In this document: positions 1 to 12,700 of the stretch, piece after piece
Layout: each line of letters begins with the position of its first letter
How positions within the stretch are numbered: the stretch's first letter is position 1
The notes under the pieces: model-generated
Database searches by the model: none
The model's input: the letters and a program-made list of their open reading frames with translations, nothing else
What the model was told of the DNA's origin: nothing
Assembly (NCBI GenBank): GCA_013399305.1
Contig: VXAI01000306.1
Location: forward strand, 193,169-257,168
Source of the DNA: Rostratula benghalensis
Lineage: Eukaryota > Chordata > Aves > Charadriiformes > Rostratulidae
Reading direction: 5' to 3'
DNA: 64,000 nucleotides
Made by a program: the position numbers and the translations under genes

Positions 1-1452
1 CTGTGCAACACAGACCCAGCCTAAGTGTCAGGGGGAACATCAGGGAGAGGGAAACCCCTCATGCGCTGATGTGGATGCAGCCTCATCCCATCCCACTGCC
101 ATTGGAGGATTCCTTGGCCTGCAGGGCTGGCACCAGTGGGAACAGCAGGAGCAGGACTGGGATGGTGACCGGGGAGGCTGTATGACATGTGCCCTGCCAG
201 CGGGGTCTCCAGCGAAGGCGCAGGTATCCCCTGCTGCAACTCAACCTTCCCAGGGAAGGAGGGGCTGGGGGAGAGGAGGAGAGGCTTGGTTCCCCGATTA
301 AATTTTATACATCCCTCCACTGTTTCTCAGGTTGCTTTCAGAATCAGAAAATCCAAGAAATATATTCACAGATGTTCCCTTGTTTATTTGTTGACTCTGT
401 GTAATTTGTTTGCCCTAATTTGTTTTTGTCTATCATGGGACTTCCCTTTTTAATTTCCCTTTCTCTGTTTACCACTCTTTGTGGAGCAGCGGTCTGTTAA
501 GCTGTGAGAGGCACATGCCAAATTAAAAAGGAAAGAAGAAAAAAAAAAAAGAGGCTCTGCAGATTGTTTTAAGCATTGGCTGCCCCTTTGGGCCTGAAGG
601 CCTTGCTTGCAGCCTGCACCTGCTCCTCCTCTTGAGACACAGGGCTCCTGATCTTTATCCCCTGCCTTTAAGCTGCCTGATTCCTATTATCCAAAGTCAA
701 ACAGCGTTCTCTACATTCACGCCTCCAGCACTTGGCATGAAATTAATAAGCCTGGCTGATATATTTCCCTGGAAGCCTGCCACTCTTTAACAGTGGTGTT
801 AGATTAAAAATTTTGGCATGGTTAATGAACAGGGAAAAGCTGAAGCCAAAAGTTTCATGCAGCAATGCAAAGATTTGGGGGTTATGAAAAGAATACCAAC
901 TTTGTTCGCATTTTCTGAATGCCGTCCTAATTACAGGGTTAGATAACAGACACAACAAAATAGTCATGGCTAGAAGAAAGGACGTGTTCTCATCCTTCCC
1001 TCGCATTTGATTTTATCTGTAGCCTTTTCAATCGCATCCCATTCTGCCACATTGTGTAACCTGAAACACAGCTCAGTTGGGTTCAAAACTCTGCAGTTCA
1101 CACAATTAGCAACGAAAGGGGGGCCCAAACCCAGATGCTGCCCTGACCCCCCTCCACAGGGTCTGGGAGCAATGAAGTCCTCCTTCAGCCTCTGCTGGAG
1201 ACTGGAAACATCATCTCCCCAAAAAAGCAAGGTCCAGTGCAGGTTGCAGGTGGTAGTGATGTTCTCAGGTTGTTCAGGCATTGGGGCATTTCAGGCCTTC
1301 ATCTGTCTGTGGTTTTAACAGATTTCATTGAGAAGATTCTGTCAGTGTGGTTAGGGTATTTTTTCCTAGAAATAATAATCCTAAAAATAAATTCCATGTG
1401 CTTAAGCATGTACATGTGTGTTACATAAATGCATATTCATACAGATACTTGG
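1..1452. other. Intergenic DNA, no gene recognised
   Basis: Only short open frames occur on either strand (none above about 105 codons) and none resembles a known protein. A short A-run lies near 538-550. There is no recognisable CR1, LTR or RNA gene. It is probably unique intergenic sequence distal to the FAXC 3' end. Confidence 0.6.
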
Positions 1453-2009
1453 GCATAGGGAGGTCACTCTTCCCCTCTACTCCTCTCCGGTGAGACCCCA
1501 CCTGGAGACCCCACCAGAGCACCCAGCTCTGGAGTCCTCAGCACAAGAAGGACATGAACCTGTTAGAGTGTATCCAGAGGAGGGCCACAAAGATGATGAG
1601 AGGGCTGGAGACTCTCTCCTAAGAAGAGAGGCTGAGAGAGCTGAGGTTGTTCAGCTTGGAGAAGAGAAGGCTCCACGGAGACCTTATAGTGGCTTTCTGG
1701 TATCTGAAGGGGTCCCACAACAAAGGTGGAGAGGGATTTTTTACAAGAACATGTAGTGATAGGATGATGAGTAATGGCTTCAAACTCGAAGAGGGTAGAT
1801 TTAGATTCGATATCGGGAATAAATTTTTCACTGTGGGAGTGGTGAAGCACTGGAACAGGTTGCCCAGAGAAGCTGTGGATGACCCATCCCTCGAGGTATT
1901 CAAGGCCAGGCTGGATGGGGCTTTGAGGTGTCCCTGCCCATGGCAGAGGGGTTGGAATTGGATGATCTTAAAGTCCCTTCCGACCAAAACCATTCTATGA
2001 TATCTATGT
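1453..2009 (+). mobile_element. CR1 LINE fragment, 5'-truncated, with 3' end
   Basis: This is the 3' portion of a chicken-repeat-1 (CR1) retrotransposon. It runs from the reverse-transcriptase C-terminus through the short 3' UTR to a degenerate ATTCTATGAT tail near 1991-2003. The frame at 1647-2000 still reads CR1 ORF2 C-terminal motifs such as FSLEKRRLHGDL, SNGFKLEEGRFRFD and [12 protein letters not shown]. The copy is 5'-truncated, as most avian CR1s are, and no complete ORF2 remains. It is a dead transposon fragment and not a host gene. Confidence 0.95.
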
Positions 2010-3964
2010 GTACATATGCAATACAAGAAATGCTGAATCTTTCAGGTGCAAGACTTTTTACCCAAATTTTTGTTACACACAACATGCACTCTCTGGCTTT
2101 CTGTTCTCTTTGTAAAGAAATTATGTTAAAGTTTCCCCATAAAAGCCACTTTCTGCCCCTTGGTTACTACATCACGGCTATGCTCTTATTATCAAAGCTA
2201 TAAAAATACTCTGAAACATACAGTCTGCCAAACCAAAAGAGACGGAAGAGAAGGTAGTGCTAAAGCATCCTTAGCATGTCACCTATGGGTCTGATTTATT
2301 GTTAGGAAGAACACAAGACACGACTCTTCCCTCTGCTGCCATAGGTTCCACAGCTGCAAAATCTGCCTAGTGGCTGAAATGCTCCCCTGTTCTGTTCCCC
2401 ATAGACTCTGTGCTGTGCTCCTGAAAATCCCCTGAAGTACCTTATCAAGCAGCTGAACTCTGCACAAAGGACCATCCTCCACTGCAAAGAGGCCAGCTCC
2501 AGGGAGACCTCCAGCAGTCATTTTGCTTCTGAAAACTGTGCAGAACTTCTGAAAAATGTGAAAACATTAACAAAGTTAATGGCAATGGAAAAGAACTTCT
2601 CCAGCTCAGTGCTCAGGGGGAACTTGGAGTAAAAGGGCCTTGTGTTAATTTAGTATTGTCCTATCTACTTTTTCCTGATCAGCTTTCCCTCCCCTGTCCT
2701 TTTTCCCTATGTTACAAACACAGATTTGTCACCAGGCCTTGACCAAAGTCATCTTAGTGTCTCCTGGCTCTTCTGCTTTTCCCAACTTCTTCTTTCATTA
2801 CCTCCTGGGATGCATTTGTTTTCTGTCTGTCAAGGTACCCTTTGGAGCTGTGTTTTCCTGGCCTTTCAATGTAAATTCCCTCCATCAAAATTTCCTTTTC
2901 CGTAGTCCATAATGACTTCCAGCTGAGCCAAAGGAACTTCTCTTTCACATTAAAAAGTCTTGGCTATCCTGCTACCACTGAGGCGGCCAAACTCCTTTCC
3001 CCTTGGATAAATGGCCTGTTCTCAGCACTATTTTTTGAAAGTGAAATGTGTCCTTCCCTTGAATTATCAACATGAGGCGCGCTGGTTGGGCTGGCTGTTT
3101 GTGCTTCACCCACCACGCTGTCTGGTTTTGCTCAGAAAGTGCTGGTGTCACACAGCAGCTAATGCATTAATGGCCAGCTTATACTACCACGTCAACTGTG
3201 GCCCCAGCTGATATTGTAGAAAAGTGTGAAACGATAAGGAAATTGCTAATCTGAGTGATGGGGCATGGCTCCGTGTGCAACTCCCACCTTTCACAGCTGC
3301 TCTTTATACATGCATGCCCTTGGACAGCTTCCCAGGCTGTCTCGCTCCAAGGGTCTCCTGTAACCCTCCTCCTCTCCACCTAGGGTCAAGTCGTCTTCTC
3401 CTACACTAGCACCAACAGCTGGAGGCCAATGACATATGAAGTGCAGGCCAAACATAAGAAGAGTTTACAATGCTAATAACTTAAGCAGGCAGCATTTGAC
3501 CGAGGTGTAAGAGCAACATGGAAAAAAACAAAATTAGTGATACGGAGGTTTAGACAGCACAACTTGTCAGACCTTGCATCTTAGATCCAGATGAAAGAGG
3601 GTATCTGCAAAACGTGACCTTTCCTAAGCTGTCCTGCTTGACCTACTGTGAAGCTGCTCCAGAGAGTTGGGAGGGATGGGCATATGGGGAGCTGATCAGA
3701 CAGCAGGAATTTTTGTTCCAGAGTTTTCAAATTTTGTTGAGAATCTTGAAACCTTTTTTTTTTTTTCAGTTGTCTGACAAAAGAAAAGTAGTTGTTTGTA
3801 CTTTTGTTGTAAAAACAACAATTTCAAGAAAAGCTGCTTTTTTCCATCAAATTACCAATTTCCCATTTGAAAAAAAAAACAGGTGGGAGGGAAAATTTTT
3901 GACCTGTGCCTTCCACCAAGCATCAGTTCCTTCGTTCTTCAATCTTACTTGATGAGTCCTTTGT
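2010..3964. other. Intergenic DNA between two CR1 copies
   Basis: No gene is recognised. The 80-codon minus frame at 2279-2521 is short and matches no family I know. Sequence is unique-looking with moderate AT content and a T-run at about 3753-3766. Confidence 0.55.
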
Positions 3965-4262
3965 GCATGAAATTATGGAATTGTCAGAATCGGAAGGAAT
4001 CTCTAGAGGTCATCTGGTCCAACTCCCCTGCCAAAGCCGGGTCACCTTGAACACATCACTCAGGACTGCACCCAGGCAGGTCTTGAAGATCTCCAGAGAT
4101 GGGGACTCAGCAACCTCCCTGGGCAGCCTGTTCCAAATCTCTGTTACCCTCACCGGAAAGTTTTTCCTCGTATTCAAATGGAACTTCCTATGTTCCAGCT
4201 CATGCCCATTGTCCCTTGTCCTGACACTGGGAACCAGCAAGCTCAACTCCTCCAGCCTACCC
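3965..4262 (-). mobile_element. CR1 LINE fragment (old, degenerate)
   Basis: The minus-strand CR1 3' end begins at about 3965 with a decayed version of the TCATAGAATCATAGAA tail and extends into the ORF2 C-terminus by 4262. Minus-strand reading of 4010-4270 retains [19 protein letters not shown], a typical end of CR1 reverse transcriptase. The degenerate tail implies that it is older than the copies at 22.8, 41.4 and 49.4 kb. Confidence 0.92.
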
Positions 4263-6438
4263 AATGGCATCAGGCAGTGAGTTTCTTTGTAGTCAGAGCG
4301 GGCTATGCAGCAATGGGGAGCATCTCAATTAGATCATATGGTAAGGTAGCCCCAGTCATATGCTCAAATATTGGCAAAGTTGTGATGTTCTGAATGTCCA
4401 GGACACCGTTAATTTTTAGTGATGAGTTACACATGGGTTTATCATCAGTTAAAGAGAACCAAGATCAACTGAGTATGAGCTCACAATGTATTAATCAGCA
4501 TTGTCTGCTACTACTAGAAACAGCCATTAGTCTTTATTATTATTGTGTGAAAAGCAGAGATCTGGTTTATAGATGTGTTAAGTCATCTTCAGTATAAAGT
4601 GGCTCCTGGCTTTCTGGTGTCTATATTCCATATAAGAATGGCAAAATCAAAAAAAAAAGATGTAGATCACAGTGGTATTGCATCAATTCCTGCTGGTAGA
4701 AACAATAATAATGCAGAAATTATTTGTTTGTGTGACGTTTTGGAAAGAATGTGACAAAAATGCTAAGTATCTCTCTATATTATCTCACTACATAAGCTGT
4801 TTCTAGCGTCTGAGTCAGCCATACTACGTGATACTGCAAACTCTTCAGATTACATGAAGTTTGAGAAGTGCGGATAAACACAAATGTTGTAATTGCCAAA
4901 ATAAAAGACTGTTAAGGCAGGGAGAATCCAGCTTAAAGCCTAGCTTAAGAGACTGGATCCATTCTCTTTCTGAAAGAGCTTCAGATGAGCACATTTAGAA
5001 ATCTCCCTATAAAACTTCCTCTGTAGCTCTGTTTATTGCCTCCATTCCCAGTAGGCAGCCAGATGCCTTCATGCCTTGGAACCTCCTCTTTATATTAATT
5101 CCCCCTCCCTTTATATTTTTGCTGACTAGAAACCTTTTTTTCCCCCACCTTAATCTTTATTATTGTTTATGTTGATGTATGGAAATTAATGATCATAAGG
5201 GAAAAGACATCTGTATTTAGACTAGGTTGCAGAAATATGGTATAACAAAGAGCGAGTGGGACCTGGTTTGCAGTTATTTTCCCAGTAGATGCTCTGATTA
5301 GGGGTATGGACTACTGATAGCTGCAACTTAACAGTCTGTAAAGACCTGCAATGTTAGCCCCCGTTTCAGACTTGTTCTGCCACCTTTGTTTGCCCATTCT
5401 CACTGTGCACCCTTATCTTCACCAAAGCCTGTGAAAGTAGCTCCCAGGCTAATTCTGGCACAGGATGAGACACCAGCAGATCAACTGGGGAACGTCAACA
5501 CTTAAGGTTGAGTGATCTGGGGCAGTAAACTCTGGCATAACAAGGGGGCTGTGCTGAGAAATGGGGCTGTAGAGGTCATCTAGTGAATCAGGGAAGGGGT
5601 GCAGGAGAAACGGGTGCTATCTGTGAGAAGTGTACATGTGTTTTGGATATCCACACAAAAGAAAAGTCACAGGGACAATATGCTGAGGAAGATAAATCAG
5701 AACTGAACCTGAGGACAACTGTCCACTGTTGTTCATTCCCTTGGCCTCTCCCAGATGGCATGAAATAGACAGAGGTCAGCTGTAAAGCGGCAAAGATGAC
5801 AAACTTATGGCGATGCAGGATGTTGAGGTTGCCTGGTCTTCAATCACCTTTCCATCTCCTTATCTTCTGCATTCTCAAAGGGTTGGTTTGACTACCATTT
5901 CTGGTATTTCTCCTGGAATTCCCCGGCTCTTCATTTTGCCCTCCCCCCTCCTCCCCCCCTCACCCCCATCTCCCCAGATTACAATTGGATTATATTTTTT
6001 TCAAGATTTTCTCCAGCTATTTTTTCCTAGCAGAGGCTGTGCCAGACACGTCCTGTGAGACCTATTCAGCTGGTGTCCCCTTACTTCTGCTTCACTCTAA
6101 CACTTTCCTGGTGGCAGCGCTGGTGCTGCACCATCACCTCTCCCGGTCCCGATCTGTGTGATGCCCCTCACCGCCAGTCACCCAGGGGTGCTGGGGTGAT
6201 GTGGCACCAGCACAGGGCCTGAGGAGTGCATCTCCTGCAGGGTCCTGCTCCCCCAGCCTGTGATTTGGCATATCTAGTCACACAGCTCTCATGTGGCGCA
6301 ATACATCTGACTGCAGGCTTTGTATGATTCAATACAGCAGATTTCCACCCCAATAAGTGACCCAAAAAGCATCACACTATATTTGACATTCAGCTAATTC
6401 CAAGTTATCTCTCAGCAGTTCATATTTACTGTCTTTCT
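4263..6438. other. Intergenic DNA
   Basis: No supported gene. There is a C/T-rich patch around 5936-5975 that leads towards the larger pyrimidine tract at 6.45 kb. Short open frames (up to 83 codons) show no family signature. Confidence 0.55.
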
Positions 6439-6700
6439 GTGGGTTTTCTTCTCCTCTTTCTCTTTTTTCCTCTTTTCTTTTCTTTTTTCTTTTTTCTTTT
6501 TTCTTTTTTCTTTTTTCTTTTNNNNNNNNNNNNNNNNNNNNNNNNNNNNNNNNNNNNNNNNNNNNNNNNNNNNNNNNNNNNNNNNNNNNNNNNNNNNNNN
6601 NNNNNNNNNNNNNNNNNNNNNNNCTTTTTTCTTTTTCTCTTTATTTCTTTTTTTTTCCCTATTTTTTTCTTTTCTTAGTTTTGTCTTTTTTTCTTCCTTT
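6439..6700. repeat. Polypyrimidine (T5-6C)n tract interrupted by an assembly gap
   Basis: One strand is nearly pure C/T, with hexamer-like TTTTTC units from about 6455 to 6521. A run of 102 N follows at 6522-6623, then more C/T sequence to about 6700. The true array length is unknown because the gap lies inside the repeat. The 79-codon open frame here consists of F/S/L codons from the repeat plus undetermined bases and is not a gene. Confidence 0.95.
6522..6623. other. Assembly gap (102 N)
   Basis: Undetermined bases lie within the pyrimidine repeat. The assembler or polymerase probably failed on the low-complexity array. Confidence 0.99.
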
Positions 6701-9700
6701 TAAGGCAGTGGATGGTTGTCAAACATGTTATCTGCAGGGATCGGTCCTGGTTGAAGCTGGAACACATCCCTGGAGTTTTTCCCCGGGGGTTCTGTGGGAA
6801 CTGTGCGCACTGCACTGTGACGAGCTCTCCCTTGCCCTGCAACCAGCAAAAAGATGTTAAACTACCCCAGGTGCCAGCTGCATCCTGCCAGATGGTCAGG
6901 GATTTTTCTCTTTTGGTTTCAGACTGACCCAGCAAAGATGGCACGCTCCCACCAACTCTACGTGACCCACCTCAAAGCTATGCCCTTACACTCAGGCAGC
7001 TTCCAATGGCTGCTCTCCCATAAATATGTTTACTATTGCTTTTTTTGAGAGACCTGGGAGGGGAGGATCAATCTTCATTAATTTGTGGAACAGGGACCTT
7101 GCCATTGCCGAATTATTCTTTTCCTGGGTGCCTGGGAGTGCGCTGCTACCTCCAGCCCTGGAAAACCTTGGTTCCAGGCAGCAGAGGCACCTGGTGCAGA
7201 ACTCCGTGCCACGAACTCGCATCTCGCCGCACATTTGCTGGAACGCCGAAGGCCAGATTCACTGAAGATGCCATGCGTTGTCCCGGGGGCTCTGCTGACA
7301 CCCTGCCAGCGTCAGGTTGGCAGGAGCTGCTGAGGCAGATGCTTGCCCACATCTCCCAGCAGAAGCACAGCCGAGTGGTGGCTATCCAGGAGAGGGGAAG
7401 GGGTACGAATAAAATCCTCAAAGTAAGAGCGCCGTGCGCTCGTGAAGTCTGATTCTTTCCTAATTATTTCGCTTAGCACTCTTAATGTTGCCAATTATAC
7501 AAGAGGGTGCAATTATTCATGCTATAGGAATTGCGACATGAGAGCGGGTCAGCGGACTTTTGATTATTAGATAAAGTTCATCTCTCCAGAAATATTCTCA
7601 TGGGCCAGTCTGTGGCTGCCGAATGAACTCTCACAGGAGTGACGAACCATTGCTAATTCTCCCCTGCTCCACATGCAGAGCACGTTTTACCACCCTCATC
7701 ATCTTTAACACTATCAGCAAAGTATCTTTTAAAAAATCTGAAAGACCCTGCAACAGATGCCTCCACAGTTCTCTGCTCTGGAAGAATAAAAAAATTATTT
7801 TTTGTTAAAAAAAAAAGAAAATTCAAATAAGCACTGCTTAATGTAGGTTAGGAGAATCATAGCATAAGACACGCTGAAGTTAGTGTTACTGTGCTAGAAT
7901 AAAGAGAATAGGATAAAGCAGAACAGGAGAAGTTACTTCTTTGTCCAGATCAATTAGCCTACATTCTGGCAGTCAGGAGAAGTTAAAATTGATGATGCAG
8001 ACAGCTACCTCTTTGAATCCTTTTTATTTACAGGCATGTACATGGTGCCCTGTTTCCCAAGCTGGGCAGGAATCAAGAGGAAAGTTTCCTCGGTCCCAGC
8101 TCCACACCTTTGCCAGCCCACACTCTGCCCAGAAAATTTCTTTTCCTTTTTTTTCTCCAGCATAGTGTTTCCAGTCCTTTTTTTTCCCATCTCTTAGATT
8201 TTCTTGCCTGTGTACTTCATCAAACTCTCCCTCCTCTAAATAAGTTAGGTTTTGACCAGGGTTACAACAATCTACATTTTATGCAACTGTTTTATCTAAT
8301 TTGGTCCCGAATGCCATACAGTTGCCACATCCATCAATTTTGATCAGGTTTCCCCTAATCTCCATCATAAAAATAGAATAACCAATTAAGCAAAGTTTGG
8401 TCATGTCCAGTGACAGATGCCTTGAAAAAAGGTGCAAGAAGTCTTCATATAGATAATTAAGGCAAAACCTGCTCATGGAGGAAGTGTCTGCTTAAATTCT
8501 GTTTCTTGAATGGCTTCTGTATTCACTGAGGCAAAAGGCTTATATCCCTTTTGCATTTTTCATCCTATCTAATGTGAGTGTAGACTTCTTAGTTATCTGT
8601 AATTGCTGTAATAGTAAGTGTCTAATCTCCTTTTAATCCTGACAACCACTTGGAGCTCTATGGTATCTGGCCATCATGAGCTTCACAAGGTTATTTTGCA
8701 TTGTTAGAAAAGCATTTCTTTAGATTTTAAGTAGTAATAGAGCTTTTTTAATTTAGATAATAATTTCATCTGGCATTACCAAAAGAATATGCAACCTATT
8801 TACTTTCTCTATGTTCAGTATTTTATATTCAGCCAATATGTTCACTCTTCCTTATCTTCTTTCTAAACGAAGCAGTCTTAGCCATTCCAATGGTAACTCA
8901 GACAGAAACACCTATTTTTACAGCCACCTCTGCCACTGAGATGGAAGTTTCTGATTCACATGGTTTTTGAGATAAAAGAAGCAGAACTTGGAGCAGCATC
9001 CCGGATGATGTCACACTTGATTATTTGTGTCATCATCACGTGTCAAATATGTCTGTATGCTCAGTATTCAGCCCCATTTTTTGCACAGCCAACCTTTCAA
9101 TCCTTTTACCTATAGCTGCATGTTGACCAGACACTTTCTCTGGGCTCCTGGGCTACTCCAATTATTTTCTTAGCTATGCTGAATTGAGATCCCAACAATA
9201 ATTATGAGTAGCTTAAAATATTCCTTCCAAAGAACTGCATTTGGTGGAATAATTTAAGATACCTTGCATTCACTAAGAACAGAAACCTTCACTTTCCACA
9301 TCACAATCTATTCATGAGTTTATTTTCTTTTTAAATGCTCTTTTCACAACCTGACTCCAAATTGTAAATTAGTTGTAACTACAGATGGACAAGAGAAAAA
9401 CTTGCAATTATGCTTGGCCCCGAAGATCTTAACAATAAAACACTAGCACTGATCCACCTCTTGACAGAAAAAGTGCTGCCTGGACAGTATCAGAAGACAG
9501 GATATAATTGTGAAACAAAGAAAGACCAAGATTTTGAAAGAGGGAATGAAACGTGGGAATTTAGCACTCTGACAAGAGGATCCATCTGCCCTAACTTTCA
9601 GGATTGAAAAGATGGCAGAGCCCAACTTTGCTGATTTATGTTTTTTTAATTATTGATGGAAGGAAACAGAAGTCTCCAGAGGAGATTCATAGCCACATGT

Positions 9701-12700
9701 TTTGAGTGTCTGCCTGAGAATGTTATGAAATGCTCTCTGGAGTTACCTGTTCTACACATTGGACTCCAAAGGGAGCCTTCATGGTTTACGTCCGTTGTAG
9801 ACATCCAAGAGCCATAAGGGAACTAGATTTGATTTACATATCTAACTTTAAGACAGCTGAATTAGATTGGGTGTACTTCACCCAGTCTTCCTTTTGTTTA
9901 GTGCCATCTTCCTTTTCCAGAAGACAAAAACCAAAGACATTGTAACCCCAGCACATAGTCACCCCAGGCAGACGCTGTACCATGGACCCAAAGAGATGTT
10001 GAGCACAACAGGAGCCCAAAGCATCTGTCATTGCAGTGGCCCAAAACTCAGCAGAAGCTTCTCCAAAGGTGAGCTTGGCCGCCTGCCTTTTTAGCTAGGA
10101 TGACTCCAGCATATACATAGTTCTGCCTTCTGATGTAAATCACAAGAAGACTCAGGCTAACAGCTCATGGGCTTGCATTCACTGCAAAGAATCAAAACTG
10201 CATGCAGACAGCAACACACACACACACACGCACACCCCAAACTGCAAGATTTTCCCCATTAAACCCAGAAGAGGAGAAAGGGAAACATGAGGGGCACACT
10301 TACATGACCGGGTGCAGATGGACGTAATCTCACTCCAGTATGAAAAATGGAGAACTGCATTACTGCATGGATGTGGCTTGAGCTAAAAAGTCACCCTTAT
10401 CTCTCTCAGACCTTAGTTTCCTTGCAGGAGCTCTGGCAGGGATGGCAGTTGTGAACACCTGCTCGACAGAAATGAGTGTGAAATGCAATAGTGCTTGTTC
10501 AGCTCTTTAACTATGTTAAGTGCCACTAAAACACTGCAAGTGCTACATATATTATCCACCTTTCAAAGGTATAACGGGAACTGGCAATCATCATTGCCTT
10601 GGCCAGAGTCTGGGTCAGATTTGTTCTGGCTGGAAAGAAAAAGCATAGCTATTACAATTTGAGTAGGAAAACTTGATCATTAGCTCATATAATTGCCTCA
10701 TAATATATATAAAATGGTTTATCTCTCTGCGATTGGAACAGGGAAATAAGCTCATAATTCTCATAGACCAAGATTACTATTGGCCATGCACAACCCAAAA
10801 AGTCCAGCTCAAATTCTGCCCTGATAGAGACTCCCTATAGACCTAGCACAGGAAAAAGGGTTGGGTGGGATATGAACTCTTGTGGTAACAACAGAAATAA
10901 ACAGAAAAGAAAATAAAGAAACCCTCTCCTACCTTAAAAATACAACACAACCCCATCATTGTGTTGCCACCGGGTTTCTCTTGCAGTCAGATGTCATCAG
11001 CTGGACCAAAGCTTTGCACCAGCAGCTGCCTTCCTCCTGCACAGGCCCAGTGGGTCCACAGTCACAGCTGGGTGGGCAAGAGGTATTTAGTCCAGAAGGT
11101 CCCACAGAACATCTGTTCCAGTGTCACCACACGGCCTAAACCACAAATACTTTCTAAGACGTTATCACGACCACCAGCGGAAGCCAAAAGCCACTGTCTC
11201 AGCAGCATAAAAAGAGAGCAGGAGATATGTACCAGCATCTAAGCACCTAAAACCATGCCTTTTTATTATTATTATATTAATATATATGCTGCATCTCCTG
11301 CACACCCTCCTGTCTCTTGGCAGAATTCCTGGCTCAGATAACCCAAGGTTTGAGGAAGGGCTAGTTGAACAAGTAAGTTTGCAGTCTTCCTAGAGAACTT
11401 AGCTCCCCTGCACTGGAAAAAGTGGTTCACTGAATGCCATTAAGAGTGAAAACATTGGCAAACAAGCTCGTAAAGATCACTAGACAAAAATTTTAAGCTC
11501 TCTTAAGCGACACTTACAGAGGTATTTGTCCCCTTTCCTAGAATTACATGCATCAATTTATCTTCTTCCTGAGGAGAGGAGAGCACTTTAGGAAGGGTGC
11601 AGTTTGATAAGCAAAGAAAAAAGCGGGGGAAAAATGTAGCTTTTTCAGGCTGGGCAGTACAAACATGGAGCTCATCAAGGTTTAAAAGAACCAAAATTAA
11701 AGGATGCAGTGAAGCAGCCTCAGGACTGACTACACAGTAAGAAATTAATCTGACAGCAGGATCAGAAGGTCTAGAAGATGAGGATGTTTTTCAATTTAGA
11801 ATTTAGAGGAAAAAAGCAGGTAATGAGGGCAGCTTTTAGATACCACATCTGAGCAAACAGCCCACAGGAACCTGAGACTGTCCAAATATCTAAATGAAAA
11901 TTTAAGAGAGCCTCCAGCACCAGAAATGAAGAACTTTGCCTGGAGCTCTGACCCAGCTCCAGCAAACAGCGGCACTTAAGTACTGGGTAGCATAAACAAA
12001 CCTGTTTAAATACAAGAAGGTTAAATGCAATCTTCACTTGAAATGGGCTTAGTGATGAATATCAATACAAGATAATAGAAAACCTTACCCCTTCTACTTT
12101 TTTCTCTGCCACTTTCACCTGTAAGCTTATCATTGGGCTCTTGAGATGCATCTGTGACTGTTCAGGAAGTCGTAATAGGCAGCAGGACCTGTTTCTTCAC
12201 AACGATAGACCTCAGGACCCTCTTCAGATGCAGAGACAAAGAGACTCCAAAGCACGTAGCTTTCATTTGCCTTATAAATTTGCTCCATTAAAATTAGGCT
12301 TATGTAGAGCAATCAGGTTTGGGACCACCTCAAAAAACTTTTGAAGGCTGCCCACTAGAAGCCAGCTAGTACCACCTTTGTTGGAAGGTGAACCCAGGCT
12401 GACATAGCAGGTAAAAATACTGAATAAATTTGGTCAAACATATCAGAATTCCACTGGTATGTAGCAGGGATGGACATATTTACTGTTTTGAGACTGTAAT
12501 TATCTGCTACCTGATTTATCCCCTACCTTTTATAAAATATGAAAGTGTTCACTGGTCAAATATGGCTTTTTTTCAATTAAAAGAGGTCAAAATCTTTTGG
12601 TTTGTGAGCCAGTGCCTGGCTACCAAGACCTCCTTGTATTAGTATTCTGAGAGTAGCCCAGCAGCAGAGTAGCATGGAGGGGAGCAGTTGTTTTGGTTTG

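Noticed and set aside
1647..2000. 117-codon plus-strand frame as a possible gene
   Set aside because: It is the CR1 ORF2 C-terminus ([10 protein letters not shown] motif) in a truncated retrotransposon.
6439..6678. 79-codon frame through the pyrimidine tract
   Set aside because: Includes undetermined residues and is Phe/Ser/Leu from a C/T repeat.
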